NCBI RefSeq assembly: GCF_024199845.1
Contig: NZ_JANADO010000001.1
Coordinates: forward strand, 2,170,001 to 2,234,000
DNA: 64,000 nt
Direction of reading: 5' to 3'
Source of the DNA: Bradyrhizobium sp. CCGB12
Lineage (GTDB): Bacteria > Pseudomonadota > Alphaproteobacteria > Rhizobiales > Xanthobacteraceae
Shown: piece by piece, positions 49,379-59,906 of the stretch
Numbering within the stretch: position 1 is the first letter of the stretch
How the letters are laid out: each line of letters begins with the position of its first letter
The notes under the pieces: model-generated
The model's input: only the letters and a program-made list of their open reading frames with translations
Database searches by the model: none
Told to the model about the DNA's origin: nothing
Translations under genes and position numbers: made by a program

Positions 49379-50536
49379 TCAATCCGGCCGCGGCCCCGTG
49401 CGGATCAGGAACAGCGCTGCCAGCGCCGACAGGCTGAGCGCAGAGGAGACGATCAGCACCTTGGCGCCCATGATGTCGATCAGCAGGCCGAAGGCGAGCG
49501 GCGCCACCGCCTGCGCCATCCGCGCCGGGGCGCCGATGATGCCAAGACGGTAGCCAAAGTCCTTCGGCCCGAAGATCGACAGCGGCAACGTACCCCGCGC
49601 GATCGTCAAAATGCCGTTGCCCGAGCCGTGGAACAGCGCGAACGCGCTCGCGGCGGCACCGCCGAAGACCGCGACGACCACCGCGCCGATCGGATGGGTG
49701 AGACAGGCGAGCCGCGTCGACCACAGCGGATGGAAGCGGCTGAGGAAACCCGCTTCAAGCATGCGCGCGCCGACCTGTGCCGGCCCGATCAGCGCGCCGG
49801 CTGCGATGGCTTCGACGGGCGTTGCGCCTGTCGTCTCCAGGATGCGGGGGAAATGCGCGGCCATCGCGCCGGTGACGGTCCAGACCGCGGCGAAGATGAA
49901 GGCGAGCAGGATCATGGTGCGGTCGAGCGGCAAGTGCGGCTTCTCGGCGGTCGCCGCGGCCTGCTTCGCACCGGTGATCACCGGCAGCGTGAAGAAATTG
50001 AGGGGCAGGCCGATCAGGAGATTGGCGGCCGCCCAGGCAAAGCAGGTGTCGCGCCAGCCGATATGGGACAGCCCCCAGGCGGTGAGCGGCCAGCCGACCG
50101 TCGAGGCGAAGCCCGCCATCAGCGTGATGCCGGTGATGGGCCTGCGCGCCTCGGTGCCGTAGATGCGCCCCAGCGCGGCGAAGGCGGCATCATAGAGACC
50201 CATCGCCATGCCGATGCCGAGCACGAGCCAGGCGATCGCCATCACCGCCACCGACTGCGAGAGCCCGAGCAGGACAAGCCCGGCGGCAATGGTCAGGTTC
50301 GAGGCCGACAGCACCTGCCGTCCGCCGACGAGATCGATCTGCCGTCCGATGCGCGGGCCGAGCATGGCCGAGATCACGAGCGAGGCCGAGAACGCGGCAA
50401 AGATCCAGTTGGAGGAAATGCCGAGGTCGTGCGCCATGGGATCGGCGAGCAGCGCCGGCAGATAGTAGCTGGAAGCCCAGGCCAGGGTCTGCGTGGTGCC
50501 GAGCGCCAGGATGATCGGAAGCTGGCGTCGGCTCAT
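49379..50536 (-). CDS. Major facilitator superfamily transporter, 385 aa
   Basis: Twelve hydrophobic segments are expected from the pattern. The start MSRRQLPIILALGTTQTLAW is followed by SASLVISAMLGPRIGRQIDL, containing the cytoplasmic loop 2-3 signature region, and in the second half GPAQVGARMLEAGFLSRF. The ATG at 50536 has a GGGGAC ribosome site; a longer frame to 50590 is less likely. The substrate is unknown. It is divergent from the cyclase gene. Confidence 0.85.
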   Translation of the reverse strand: MSRRQLPIILALGTTQTLAWASSYYLPALLADPMAHDLGISSNWIFAAFSASLVISAMLGPRIGRQIDLVGGRQVLSASNLTIAAGLVLLGLSQSVAVMAIAWLVLGIGMAMGLYDAAFAALGRIYGTEARRPITGITLMAGFASTVGWPLTAWGLSHIGWRDTCFAWAAANLLIGLPLNFFTLPVITGAKQAAATAEKPHLPLDRTMILLAFIFAAVWTVTGAMAAHFPRILETTGATPVEAIAAGALIGPAQVGARMLEAGFLSRFHPLWSTRLACLTHPIGAVVVAVFGGAAASAFALFHGSGNGILTIARGTLPLSIFGPKDFGYRLGIIGAPARMAQAVAPLAFGLLIDIMGAKVLIVSSALSLSALAALFLIRTGPRPD

Positions 50537-50699
50537 GTCCCCGTGCTTCTGGTCTTCTGTGTCATCGCCTGCATTTGCAGCTTGCAGCAAGAGCGCGTCA
50601 ACAGCGTCTGCGACATATTCGACCTGCTGCGAACGCGAGCCTTTGGTTGCATGAGGACATCCGCCTTTCGCTCGTCACGAATGCACGCCATAATGGCGT

Positions 50700-51959
50700 A
50701 TGCAATTGACCTCGCGCCTTGCGCTGATGAACTGGCTGACCGGCCAGGGGCTCACGGGCCTGCCCGAAAACGAGCTGCTTCGCGGCTTCTGCGAGCGCTG
50801 CCGCGCAGAGGGGCTGGAACTGTCGCGTGCGCTCGTCGTCATCGACACGCTGCATCCGATCTATGAGGGCCGCGGCTTCCTCTGGAGCGATCGTCCCAGC
50901 AACGAGAGCGACGCGTTCGAATACGGTTCGACCGCCGAGGGCGACGCGAACAAGAAGTGGCGCCGCTCGGTATTCTTCCACATGCTCGAGCATGGCCACG
51001 ACGAGATGGTGATCGATCTCGCCGACGCGCCGTCGCTGGATTTCTCGCAGATCGGCGAGCTCGCCGAGAAGGGGCACAAGCACTATCTCGCCTTCGTGCA
51101 CCGCTTCGGCGAGAACGGTGCGCTCGGCCTGATGGACTGCCTCTATTCCTGCTGGACCACGCGTCGCGACAGCGGGTTCTCCGAGCCGGAGCTTGTCGCG
51201 CTACGCGATCTGGTTCCAGTGCTGGGGCTCGCGATCAAGTCGGCGCAGCAGGTCGACATCGCCCGCACGCTCGGCCGCGTCTATCTCGGGCGCGATGCCT
51301 CCGAACAGGTGCTGCGCGGGCGCATCTCGCGCGGCGTCACCGAACGCATCAACGCCGTGCTCTGGTATTCGGATTTGCGTGGCTCGACCGGGATCAGCGA
51401 GAGCATCGGACCCGACGAGATCATTCCGTTCCTCAACGACTACGCCCAGGCCGTGATCGACCCGATCCACGATGCCGGCGGCGACGTGCTGAAGCTGATC
51501 GGCGACGGCGTGCTGGCGATGTTCACCGGTGAGGACATGGCGACGGCGCGCCGCGCTGCACTACGGGCGGAGCATCTATTCCGCAAGAACGTGTCGGCGC
51601 TCAACGCGCGCCGGGCGGCGGACGGCCGTCCCACCACGTCGGCCTATATCGGCCTGCATGTCGGAGAGGTCTTCTACGGCAATATCGGCAGCGAGGACCG
51701 GCTTGACTTCACCGTGGTCGGGCCGACCGTCAACGAAGTCAGCCGCATCGCTTCGATGAGCCGCTCGGTCGACCGCGAGCTGCTGGCCTCGTCGGAATTC
51801 TACAAGGGCCTCGACGCCACTGGGCGCCGCTATCTCGTCTCCACCGGCCGCTACGCGCTGCGCGGCATCGGCCGCGCGCAGGATCTCTACACGCTCGATC
51901 CTGATGTCGATGCCAGCGAGCCGGTGACGGGAAGCTACGAACGGTACCTGGCGGGGTAG
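50700..51959 (+). CDS. Class III adenylate/guanylate cyclase with soluble N-terminal domain, 419 aa
   Basis: Nucleotidyl cyclase probably making cAMP. The C-terminal catalytic domain (~220-380) contains LWYSDLRGSTGISESIGPDE with the metal Asp, VLKLIGDGVLAMFTGED with Lys and the second Asp, and FTVVGPTVNEVSRIASMSR, a class IIIb-like pattern with Thr rather than Asp at the purine-recognition position. The first ~200 residues are soluble, with WRRSVFFHMLEHGHDEMVID and a possible sensory fold I cannot name. No transmembrane segment. Similar rhizobial cyclases number many per genome. It is divergent from an MFS gene; regulation is not visible. Confidence 0.9.
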   Translation: MQLTSRLALMNWLTGQGLTGLPENELLRGFCERCRAEGLELSRALVVIDTLHPIYEGRGFLWSDRPSNESDAFEYGSTAEGDANKKWRRSVFFHMLEHGHDEMVIDLADAPSLDFSQIGELAEKGHKHYLAFVHRFGENGALGLMDCLYSCWTTRRDSGFSEPELVALRDLVPVLGLAIKSAQQVDIARTLGRVYLGRDASEQVLRGRISRGVTERINAVLWYSDLRGSTGISESIGPDEIIPFLNDYAQAVIDPIHDAGGDVLKLIGDGVLAMFTGEDMATARRAALRAEHLFRKNVSALNARRAADGRPTTSAYIGLHVGEVFYGNIGSEDRLDFTVVGPTVNEVSRIASMSRSVDRELLASSEFYKGLDATGRRYLVSTGRYALRGIGRAQDLYTLDPDVDASEPVTGSYERYLAG

Positions 51960-51980
51960 GGCAGGCTGCTCCAACGTACT

Positions 51981-52069
51981 CCGTCATTGCGAGGAGCCCT
52001 TGCGACGAAGCAATCCAGACTGTCTCCGCGGACAGATTCTGGATTGCTTCGCTTCGCTCGCAATGACGG
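51981..52069. repeat. Palindromic intergenic repeat, CGTCATTGCGAG type, copy 2
   Basis: CCGTCATTGCGAGGAGCCCT at the left and CGCTCGCAATGACGG at the right form inverted arms, with inner ACGAAGCAATCCAG and CTGGATTGCTTCG inverse copies. It is the same family as copy 1 at 41995-42082 but in the opposite arm order. It separates the cyclase from a convergent MFS gene and may act as a bidirectional terminator. Confidence 0.85.
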
Positions 52070-52074
52070 TGTGG

Positions 52075-53319
52075 CTAGCACCGCGCCGCCGCCTCATCTC
52101 CCACCATGTCCGGCTGCCGATCCAGCGCCACCGCCGGTGACAGCAGGATCACCAGCGCCTGCACGCCGAACACGGCGGCCGCCAGATACAGGCACGCTTC
52201 CGCGCTCCAAAACCCGCCGACGATCGCGCCCAGCGCCGAGCCGAGCGGGCGGGCGCCGTAGCTCATGATGTTGATGGCGGAGACGCGGCCCAGAAGCCGC
52301 GGCGGTGTCACCGACTGGCGCAGGGTCGTGGTCGAGATCACCCACAGGATCGGCCCGACGCCGAGCAGGAAGAAGCTCAAGCCTGCAAGCCAGGGCGAGG
52401 GGATCAGCACCGTCAGTGCCATCACCAATGCGGCGACGAAGCCGGTGACCGGGCCGAGGCCGACGACGGTGCCGAACGCGATGCGCTGCATCACGCGCGT
52501 GGCGAAGAGCGCGCCGATCACCATGCCGACGCCGTACATGGTCAGCACGGTGCCGACGCCGGCGGCAGTCAGGCCGAGATGGCGCACGGCGTAGGGCACG
52601 AACACCGCGATCTGCAAGAACCATCCGGTGTTGAAGATGAACTGGGTGATGAACACCGGCCGCAGCAGCGGATGGTGAAACACAAAGGCCGCGCCCTCGC
52701 GGATGTCCTGGAACGGATGACGCCGCGGCGCCGGCGCGCGGGCAGGCTCGTAGATGCCGGAGAGCAGCACCACCGCGACGGCCGAAAGCGCGGCGGCAAA
52801 GCCGAAGGCCGGGCTTGCGCCCCACCATCCCACCAGCGCGCCGCCGAGCGCGGGCCCGCTCGCAAAAGCGATCGTGCGCGCGAGCTCGATCCGCGCATTC
52901 GCCGCCGGCAACAGGTCCGAGCTGACCAGGGAGGGCACCAGCGCCGGCGCGGCGACGCTGTAGACGACGGTGCCGCACACGGCAGCGAAGCCGAGCAGCG
53001 CCAGCAGCGGCAGATTGAGGGCGCCGAGCACCAGCAGGAGCACGATGGCCGCGAGTGCGGCGGCCCGCAACGCCTCGGCTCCCGCCATCAGCCAGCGGCG
53101 AGAGATGCGGTCGGCGAGCACGCCAGCGGGAATGGCGAATAGGACGAAGGGCAGGGTGAGGGCGGTCTGGAGCAGGCCGGTCTGGCCTTCGGCGACCCCC
53201 AGCGTCAGCACGGCGACGATGGGCGCTGCGGCCAGCGCGATCTGCTCGGCCGATTGCGCCGCGAGGTTCGACCAGGCGAGGCGATTGAAGGTGTCAGGGA
53301 GGCGAGGGGTCGTTGACAT
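52075..53319 (-). CDS. Major facilitator superfamily transporter (DHA3-like), 414 aa
   Basis: Twelve-segment transporter. The start MSTTPRLPDTFNRLAWSNLA is followed by FVLFAIPAGVLADRISRRWL, the loop 2-3 motif, and by GARPLGSALGAIVGGFWSAE near the C-terminus. This arrangement resembles the EntS/DHA3 group of efflux pumps, so drug or siderophore export is possible. It is divergent from mntH, with only 170 bases between the two starts. Substrate unknown. Confidence 0.86.
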   Translation of the reverse strand: MSTTPRLPDTFNRLAWSNLAAQSAEQIALAAAPIVAVLTLGVAEGQTGLLQTALTLPFVLFAIPAGVLADRISRRWLMAGAEALRAAALAAIVLLLVLGALNLPLLALLGFAAVCGTVVYSVAAPALVPSLVSSDLLPAANARIELARTIAFASGPALGGALVGWWGASPAFGFAAALSAVAVVLLSGIYEPARAPAPRRHPFQDIREGAAFVFHHPLLRPVFITQFIFNTGWFLQIAVFVPYAVRHLGLTAAGVGTVLTMYGVGMVIGALFATRVMQRIAFGTVVGLGPVTGFVAALVMALTVLIPSPWLAGLSFFLLGVGPILWVISTTTLRQSVTPPRLLGRVSAINIMSYGARPLGSALGAIVGGFWSAEACLYLAAAVFGVQALVILLSPAVALDRQPDMVGDEAAARC

Positions 53320-53444
53320 GGCTCATATCCTGCAAAGGCGGATTTGCGCCGATGTTCGCCTCCCGGGACCACCGAACCCACCCGCTTCCCGACAAGAGGC
53401 GAGTCCGTCAGGTCCACGCCGGGAACTGGTGCGGCTAGATGCAG

Positions 53445-53461
53445 TTGCAAATGAGTTGCAA
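53445..53461. promoter_or_regulatory. Candidate manganese-responsive (Fur/Mur-type) operator of mntH
   Basis: TTGCAAATGAGTTGCAA contains two TTGCAA palindromes separated by five bases. It lies 29 bases upstream of the mntH ATG. Rhizobial Mur-responsive sites are TGCAA/TTGCA-rich and mntH is Fur/Mur-regulated in Bradyrhizobium, so the match is expected; the exact consensus was recalled, not computed. Confidence 0.6.
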
Positions 53462-53489
53462 TAAGAGCGAACTTGGATATTCTGCCGGC

Positions 53490-54842
53490 ATGGATGCCCG
53501 ATCACCCGACCTGACGCCCGACGCCGCCGGCTGGCGCACTGATGCGCCCACCACCAAGAGCCTGGCCGAGGTCAATTCCACCGTCGCGATCCCGGCCACC
53601 GGCCTTTGGTGGCGGCGGTTGCTGGCCTTCGTCGGGCCGGGCTATCTCGTCTCGGTCGGCTACATGGACCCCGGCAATTGGGCGACCGACCTCGCCGGCG
53701 GGTCGAAGTTCGGCTACACGCTGCTGTCCGTCATTCTGCTCTCGAATTTGATGGCGATCCTGCTGCAGTCGCTGGCGGCTCGGCTCGGCATCGTCACCGA
53801 CCGCGACCTCGCGCAGGCCTGCCGCGCCACCTATTCGCCGCCGGTGAACTTCCTGCTCTGGCTCGCCTGCGAGGCGGCGATCATCGCCTGCGATCTCGCC
53901 GAGGTGATCGGCACCGCAATCGCGCTCAAGCTCCTGTTCGGCATTCCCCTGATCGGCGGCGCGCTGCTCGCCGCGCTCGACGCCTTCCTGCTGCTCATCC
54001 TGATGAACCGTGGCTTCCGTTTCCTGGAGGCGTTCGTCATTGCGCTGCTGGCGGTGATCGCGGTTTGCTTCGCGGTTCAGATCGTGGCTGCGGCCCCGCC
54101 GGTGGCGGAGGTCCTGCATGGCTTCGTGCCGAAGAGCGAGATCTTCACCAACTCGGCGATGCTCTACATTGCGATCGGCATCATCGGTGCGACTGTGATG
54201 CCGCATAATCTCTATCTGCACTCCTCGATCGTGCAGACCCGCGCTTACGAGCGCAACGATGCCGGCCGGCGCGAAGCGATCAAATGGGCAACGACGGACT
54301 CGACCATTGCCCTGATGCTCGCGCTGTTCATCAACGCCGCGATCCTCGTCGTCGCCGCCGCGACCTTCCACAAGAGCGGGCATTCCGACGTCGCAGAGAT
54401 CGGGCAGGCCTTCGAGCTGCTGTCGCCGCTGCTCGGCCTCGGCATCGCCTCGACGCTGTTCGCGGTGGCGCTGCTTGCCTCCGGCCTGAACTCGACGGTG
54501 ACGGCGACGCTCGCCGGCCAGATCGTCATGGAAGGTTTCCTCGACCTGCGCCTGCCGAGCTGGGCGCGCCGCCTCTTGACGCGCGGCATCGCCATCATCC
54601 CAGTGATCATCGTCACCGCGATCTATGGCGAGCGCGGCACGGCCGATCTCCTGGTATTCAGCCAGGTCGTGCTGTCGATGCAGCTGCCCTTCGCGGTCAT
54701 CCCGCTGGTGCGCTTCGTCTCGGACCGCCGCAAAATGGGGCAGTTCGCGATTCCAGTGTCGGTTGCCGCGATCGCGTGGATCGTCGCGGGCGTCATCGTG
54801 ATTTTGAACGTAAAGCTGCTGGCCGATACGCTGTTCGGGTGA
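53490..54842 (+). CDS. mntH: Manganese transporter MntH (Nramp family), 450 aa
   Basis: Inner-membrane Mn(II)/proton symporter, the main manganese importer of bradyrhizobia. Diagnostic motifs: [20 protein letters not shown] (the DPGN of TM1) and [19 protein letters not shown] (the MPH of TM6); eleven hydrophobic segments. The ATG at 53490 ([11 protein letters not shown]) is chosen; an upstream in-frame ATG at 53439 would put the operator dyad inside coding sequence. Transcription is expected to be repressed by manganese through the dyad at 53445-53461. Confidence 0.95.
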   Translation: MDARSPDLTPDAAGWRTDAPTTKSLAEVNSTVAIPATGLWWRRLLAFVGPGYLVSVGYMDPGNWATDLAGGSKFGYTLLSVILLSNLMAILLQSLAARLGIVTDRDLAQACRATYSPPVNFLLWLACEAAIIACDLAEVIGTAIALKLLFGIPLIGGALLAALDAFLLLILMNRGFRFLEAFVIALLAVIAVCFAVQIVAAAPPVAEVLHGFVPKSEIFTNSAMLYIAIGIIGATVMPHNLYLHSSIVQTRAYERNDAGRREAIKWATTDSTIALMLALFINAAILVVAAATFHKSGHSDVAEIGQAFELLSPLLGLGIASTLFAVALLASGLNSTVTATLAGQIVMEGFLDLRLPSWARRLLTRGIAIIPVIIVTAIYGERGTADLLVFSQVVLSMQLPFAVIPLVRFVSDRRKMGQFAIPVSVAAIAWIVAGVIVILNVKLLADTLFG

Positions 54843-54848
54843 GAGCGA

Positions 54849-55214
54849 TCAGTGCCCTTGACGACGTCGCGGCTCGTAGGGGCTGAGCGGATTGACGTCG
54901 AGATCGACGTCTTTCACACATTGCTGACGTTCGCGATGGCTCGAGCCCGCGTGCCACTCTCCAGTGCGGAGCTCGACGTTGCTTATCTCGGCGATCTTTA
55001 GGCATTTCCACTCGCCTGTGCGAGGGAGGCCCTTGCTGGAATCGCCAGCGAACTGGAAAGCGAGCGTATATTCCTCGCCGTTCGTATGCCCCAACAGCGC
55101 TGGGCAGATTGCGCGCGGGTAAGTCTGATAGACGCAGTGGACCTGAAGTCGTTCAATGATCGCACGGGCGATCAAATCGTAGGTATGACTCGACAAGGAT
55201 ACCTCCGTATCCAT
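54849..55214 (-). CDS. Hypothetical protein, 121 aa
   Basis: Unnamed but conserved-looking protein. A central HTNGEEYTLAFQFAGDSSKG and GEWKCLKIAEISNVELRTGE, then GSSHRERQQCVKDVDLDV, with VNPLSPYEPRRRQ near the C-terminus; I recall similar short proteins with the ...CVxxVDLDVNPxSPY pattern in Bradyrhizobium. No signal peptide or membrane span. It converges on mntH with six bases between and is followed upstream by bpt on the same strand. Function unknown; it may bind a small ligand, but that is a guess. Confidence 0.68.
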   Translation of the reverse strand: MDTEVSLSSHTYDLIARAIIERLQVHCVYQTYPRAICPALLGHTNGEEYTLAFQFAGDSSKGLPRTGEWKCLKIAEISNVELRTGEWHAGSSHRERQQCVKDVDLDVNPLSPYEPRRRQGH

Positions 55215-55260
55215 TCGTGCCTATTGCGTTGCGACGACGCAGGCGAGACTACTGTGCCCG

Positions 55261-56037
55261 TCAATCCTGCGGCTCGGACACCGAATCCCCCTGCGCGTCG
55301 ATGCGCAGCCAGCCGGAGGGCGCGAGGCGCTGCTGCGGCAGGAAGCGGGCCTTGTAGTCCATCTTCTTGGAGCCCTCGATCCAGTAGCCGAGATAGACGT
55401 AAGGCAGGCCCTGCCGGCGGGCGCGGGCGATGTGGTCGAGGATCATGAAGGTGCCCATCGAGCGGCTGACCTGGCTCGGCTCGAAGAACGAGTAGACCAT
55501 CGACAGGCCGTCGCTGAGCACGTCGGTGAGTGCCACCGCGATCAACTCCTCGCCGCGACCGGTGATGCCGCTGTCGGGGCCGCGCTTGCGGTACTCGATG
55601 ATGCGGGTCTCGACATGGCTGTCCTCGACCATCATGGCGTAGTCGAGCACCGTCATGTCGGCCATGCCGCCATGGCGGTGGCGGGCGTCGAGATAGGCGC
55701 GGAATACCGAATATTGCTCGGAGGTCGGCACCGCGCTGCGCTGCTCGCCGACGATGTCGGCATTGCGCGCCATCACCTTGCGGAAGTTGCGGGAGGGCCG
55801 GAACTCGTTGGCGACCACCCGGACCGAGACGCAGGCGCGGCATTGGTCGCAGGCGGGGCGGTAGGCGATCGATTGGCTGCGGCGGAACCCGCCATGGGTC
55901 AGGAGGTCGTTGAGATCACCGGCGCGCTCACCCACGAGGTGCGTAAACACCTTGCGCTCATGCCGGCCCGGAAGATACGGGCACGGGGAGGGCGCCGTGA
56001 GGTAAAATTGTGGGGTGTCGCGCGAGTGCTGGGTCAA
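55261..56037 (-). CDS. bpt: Aspartate/glutamate leucyltransferase (Bpt), 258 aa
   Basis: N-end rule enzyme that adds Leu from Leu-tRNA to proteins with N-terminal Asp or Glu, marking them for ClpAP degradation. Family blocks: [40 protein letters not shown], with Cxx[18 protein letters not shown], and [20 protein letters not shown] near the C-terminus, typical of the ATE/Bpt fold. The ATG at 56037 is the first in frame with the family N-terminus. It is flanked upstream by an RDD protein in the same direction. Confidence 0.93.
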   Translation of the reverse strand: MTQHSRDTPQFYLTAPSPCPYLPGRHERKVFTHLVGERAGDLNDLLTHGGFRRSQSIAYRPACDQCRACVSVRVVANEFRPSRNFRKVMARNADIVGEQRSAVPTSEQYSVFRAYLDARHRHGGMADMTVLDYAMMVEDSHVETRIIEYRKRGPDSGITGRGEELIAVALTDVLSDGLSMVYSFFEPSQVSRSMGTFMILDHIARARRQGLPYVYLGYWIEGSKKMDYKARFLPQQRLAPSGWLRIDAQGDSVSEPQD

Positions 56038-56127
56038 GGGACGTCGTGGGCCTCCGAAGTGTGTATCAGCATCGCGCTACGGAAGCCCCCGGTCAATTGG
56101 CCTGCTCGGCAGATCAGATCAGCCAGC

Positions 56128-56706
56128 TTAGGTGATCCAGGTTGATAGGTTCTTGATCACCAGGTTCTCAGTAGGTCCTTGCGGCCTGGGCGCAGGTACG
56201 CGAACCGAATTGTTGATGATGACCGTTCCCAGCACGAAATCGTGCAGCAGGCGACGGCGGCCGTTGAACAGGCCGACCAACACCACGAAGGGCGACAGGA
56301 ACGAAACCGTCACCCAGAACAGCACCGCATGGGTGGCGCCGAGCACGAAGTAGCCTGATGCCCCGTACCAGGTGCGCAGTTCCAGATCCATCACTCGCAT
56401 GCCGATCGTCGCGGAGGACGGACCGCCGATGCAGGCGCCGTAATAGACGATGGCCCAGACCACGGAGGCCGGCCAGGCGATCCAGAACAGCGCCCAGCCA
56501 ATGCCGAGCGTGACCACGCCGAACAGGGCGATGAAGATGTAGCCGAGGATCACCGGCACCGAGATCACGACCATGTCGATCAGGAAGGCGAACACCCGCC
56601 GCGTCGCTACGCCGCGGAACAGTTCCGGATGCAGATAGGGGTCGTAGGCATGCGGCTGCGACCCGCCGTCGTTGCGCCAAGTGCCTGAATTGCCCGAGTC
56701 CGACAT
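56128..56706 (-). CDS. RDD family membrane protein, 192 aa
   Basis: Short membrane protein with the RDD signature near the first segment (VATRRVFAFLIDMVVISVPV, R..D) and two further spans (TLGIGWALFWIAWPASVVWA; ATHAVLFWVTVSFLSPFVVL). The conserved IGMRVMDLELRTWYG and GRRRLLHDFVLGTVIIN blocks are typical. Members may act as sodium/proton antiporters or regulators; function is unproven. It lies upstream of bpt in the same direction. Confidence 0.86.
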   Translation of the reverse strand: MSDSGNSGTWRNDGGSQPHAYDPYLHPELFRGVATRRVFAFLIDMVVISVPVILGYIFIALFGVVTLGIGWALFWIAWPASVVWAIVYYGACIGGPSSATIGMRVMDLELRTWYGASGYFVLGATHAVLFWVTVSFLSPFVVLVGLFNGRRRLLHDFVLGTVIINNSVRVPAPRPQGPTENLVIKNLSTWIT

Positions 56707-56847
56707 GTCCGTTTTCTCCCAGCGAACCCCCGTGGCAGGACATGGGAACAGGCCGTCGACATGCCAAGGGCGCTGACGTCAACAAGCCGAAATATTCCGG
56801 CGATTCGGGGGCTATGGTTTTGGAAGCGGCGAGTTATTGATCCCGGT

Positions 56848-56974
56848 GTCGTCCGGGCGAAAGCCAGGACCCATCCATGCAGGAGTGATGCGGCGAAATG
56901 CCCACCACGAGTCTTCGTCAAACGGAAGCCGGTGGGTAGGGGTCCTGGCTTTCGCCGGGACAACATCGAGAATA
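56848..56974. repeat. Palindromic intergenic repeat, GTCGTCCGGGCGAAAGCCAGG type
   Basis: TGTCGTCCGGGCGAAAGCCA at 56848 and GGTCCTGGCTTTCGCCGGGA near 56940-56960 form long inverted arms with few mismatches, enclosing CCCACCAC and GTGGGTAGG-type inner stems. Recognised as a dispersed noncoding repeat of bradyrhizobial genomes. Positioned between the divergent RDD protein and the hemB 3' end. Confidence 0.75.
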
Positions 56975-56984
56975 CAGCGAGATC

Positions 56985-58681
<1,697 letters not shown>

Positions 58682-58704
58682 GCGACGTCGCGGTCAACAA
58701 CGCT

Positions 58705-58830
58705 CTCGTGGCCCGGACGCAGCGCAGCGCTACTTCAGCGGTGCGCTGCAGAGCCGGGGCCCATCTTTCCAAGATCTCGCTTTGAAACATCTGGGTCCCG
58801 GCTCTGCGCTTCGCTTGCCCGGGACACGAG
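58705..58830. repeat. Palindromic intergenic repeat, CTCGTGGCCCGGACGC type
   Basis: CTCGTG-GCCCGGACGC (58705-) and CTTGCCCGGGACACGAG (to 58830) form inverted ends enclosing AGAGCCGGGGCCCA and TGGGTCCCGGCTCTGC inner stems. A bradyrhizobial dispersed repeat in my recollection. It may terminate transcription after the DUF6163-like gene. Confidence 0.72.
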
Positions 58831-59155
58831 CGCGGGGTTGTTCGCGCTTGGTTGACCGTTGGTTGCCTAAAATTTGAGGTAAGTTTTCGTTGACCAGCCT
58901 GTTCTGCCACAGCTGTTACGCGCCCGTTTCGAAACGGGGCGGGGCTGTTCTGGAATGCGACAACAGGGGCGGACGGAGGGTGAACAGGACCTTGCGAAGG
59001 TCAACAGAGGGTTGCGAAAAGTCCTTGTGACACAGGCTTAATCCGCAATTCACTGTCTTAAATTCATGATCTCTTTATTCTCTTATTTAAGCCGATCTTC
59101 AAACGAGCCCCTTAAGTTGCACCTATCAGACGGGACACAAGTTTCGTCGAATAAG

Positions 59156-59172
59156 TGTCGATAAAAACGACA
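59156..59172. promoter_or_regulatory. Candidate operator upstream of ldtR
   Basis: TGTCGATAAAAACGACA is a 5-7-5 dyad (TGTCG/CGACA) lying 15 bases before the ldtR ATG. MarR-family regulators commonly autoregulate through such dyads; no binding data are available here. Confidence 0.4.
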
Positions 59173-59186
59173 ACAGGGGAAGTGTC

Positions 59187-59705
59187 ATGATGAAAGCCGT
59201 CGCAACTGCGGCAGATACCGCAGAGCGCGTGTCCGGCCAGCAGGGTTCGGTGCAGTCGCTCTATCTGGAAGCTTTGACTCTGGTGGAGCGGCTGCATCGC
59301 CGGCTCCTCGACGTGATCAAGGATGAATTCGATCGCCGCGGCCGTGCGGACATCAACTCGGTCCAGGCGCTCTTGCTCTACAACATCGGCGACAAGGAGC
59401 TGACCGCGGGCGAGCTGCGCACGCGCGGTTACTATCTCGGCTCCAACGTCTCCTACAATCTGAAGAAGCTCGTCGAGCTCGGCTTCCTCGATCATCAGCG
59501 CTCGCGCGTTGATCGCCGCTCGGTGCGCATCCGCCTGACCCCGCAGGGCCAGGAAGTCCGCCGCATCGTCGATGCGCTCTACCAGAAGCACGTCAAGACG
59601 GTGGAGCAGGTCGGCGGCATCTCCGGCGAGGAGTTCTCGACCCTCAACAAGTCGCTGCACCGCCTCGAGCGCTTCTGGACCGACCAGATCCTGTATCGGC
59701 TCTGA
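59187..59705 (+). CDS. ldtR: MarR-family transcriptional regulator LdtR, 172 aa
   Basis: Winged-helix repressor/activator known in rhizobia and Liberibacter, where it controls an L,D-transpeptidase and stress functions. The N-terminal dimerisation part has LYLEALTLVERLHRRLLDVI; the reading head is ELRTRGYYLGSNVSYNLKKL followed by GFLDHQRSRVDRRSVRIRLT. The C-terminal ERFWTDQILYRL is typical. Two adjacent ATGs (59187, 59190) follow GGGGAAG. It is transcribed alone, upstream of two small ORFs, with an AT-rich leader and a downstream stem. Links peptidoglycan remodelling with envelope stress. Confidence 0.92.
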   Translation: MMKAVATAADTAERVSGQQGSVQSLYLEALTLVERLHRRLLDVIKDEFDRRGRADINSVQALLLYNIGDKELTAGELRTRGYYLGSNVSYNLKKLVELGFLDHQRSRVDRRSVRIRLTPQGQEVRRIVDALYQKHVKTVEQVGGISGEEFSTLNKSLHRLERFWTDQILYRL

Positions 59706-59786
59706 GTTTTCTTTGGGTATCAAGGCCAAGCCGGCCCCCAACAAGACCGGCAGGCTTCCCGAACGTGCCTGACTTCCCCAAGCGCG

Positions 59787-59827
59787 CCGGCCCGGATTCC
59801 GTCCGGACCGGTGCGTTTTGCTTTTTT
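59787..59827 (+). terminator. Probable terminator after ldtR
   Basis: CCGGCCCGGA and TCCGGACCGG form a GC-rich stem with one mismatch and loop TTCCG, followed by a T-rich run (TGCGTTTTGCTTTTTT). It begins 81 bases after the ldtR stop. Confidence 0.55.
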
Positions 59828-59906
59828 GCACCTGCGAAAAAATAGCTGGTTCCAGGGAACCAGCTCCGGGCCCGGCGCTTATCTCCCTCGGATCGGAGGG
59901 ATGTCG

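Larger units (their letters stand above)
58682..59186. other. Intergenic region with palindromic repeat and ldtR leader
   Basis: About 505 bases without a gene. The left part holds a GGCCCGGACGC-type palindromic repeat (58705-58830). The right part (59030-59186) is AT-rich with TTTATTCTCTTATTTAAGCC-like stretches and should contain the ldtR promoter and the dyad at 59156-59172. Confidence 0.45.
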
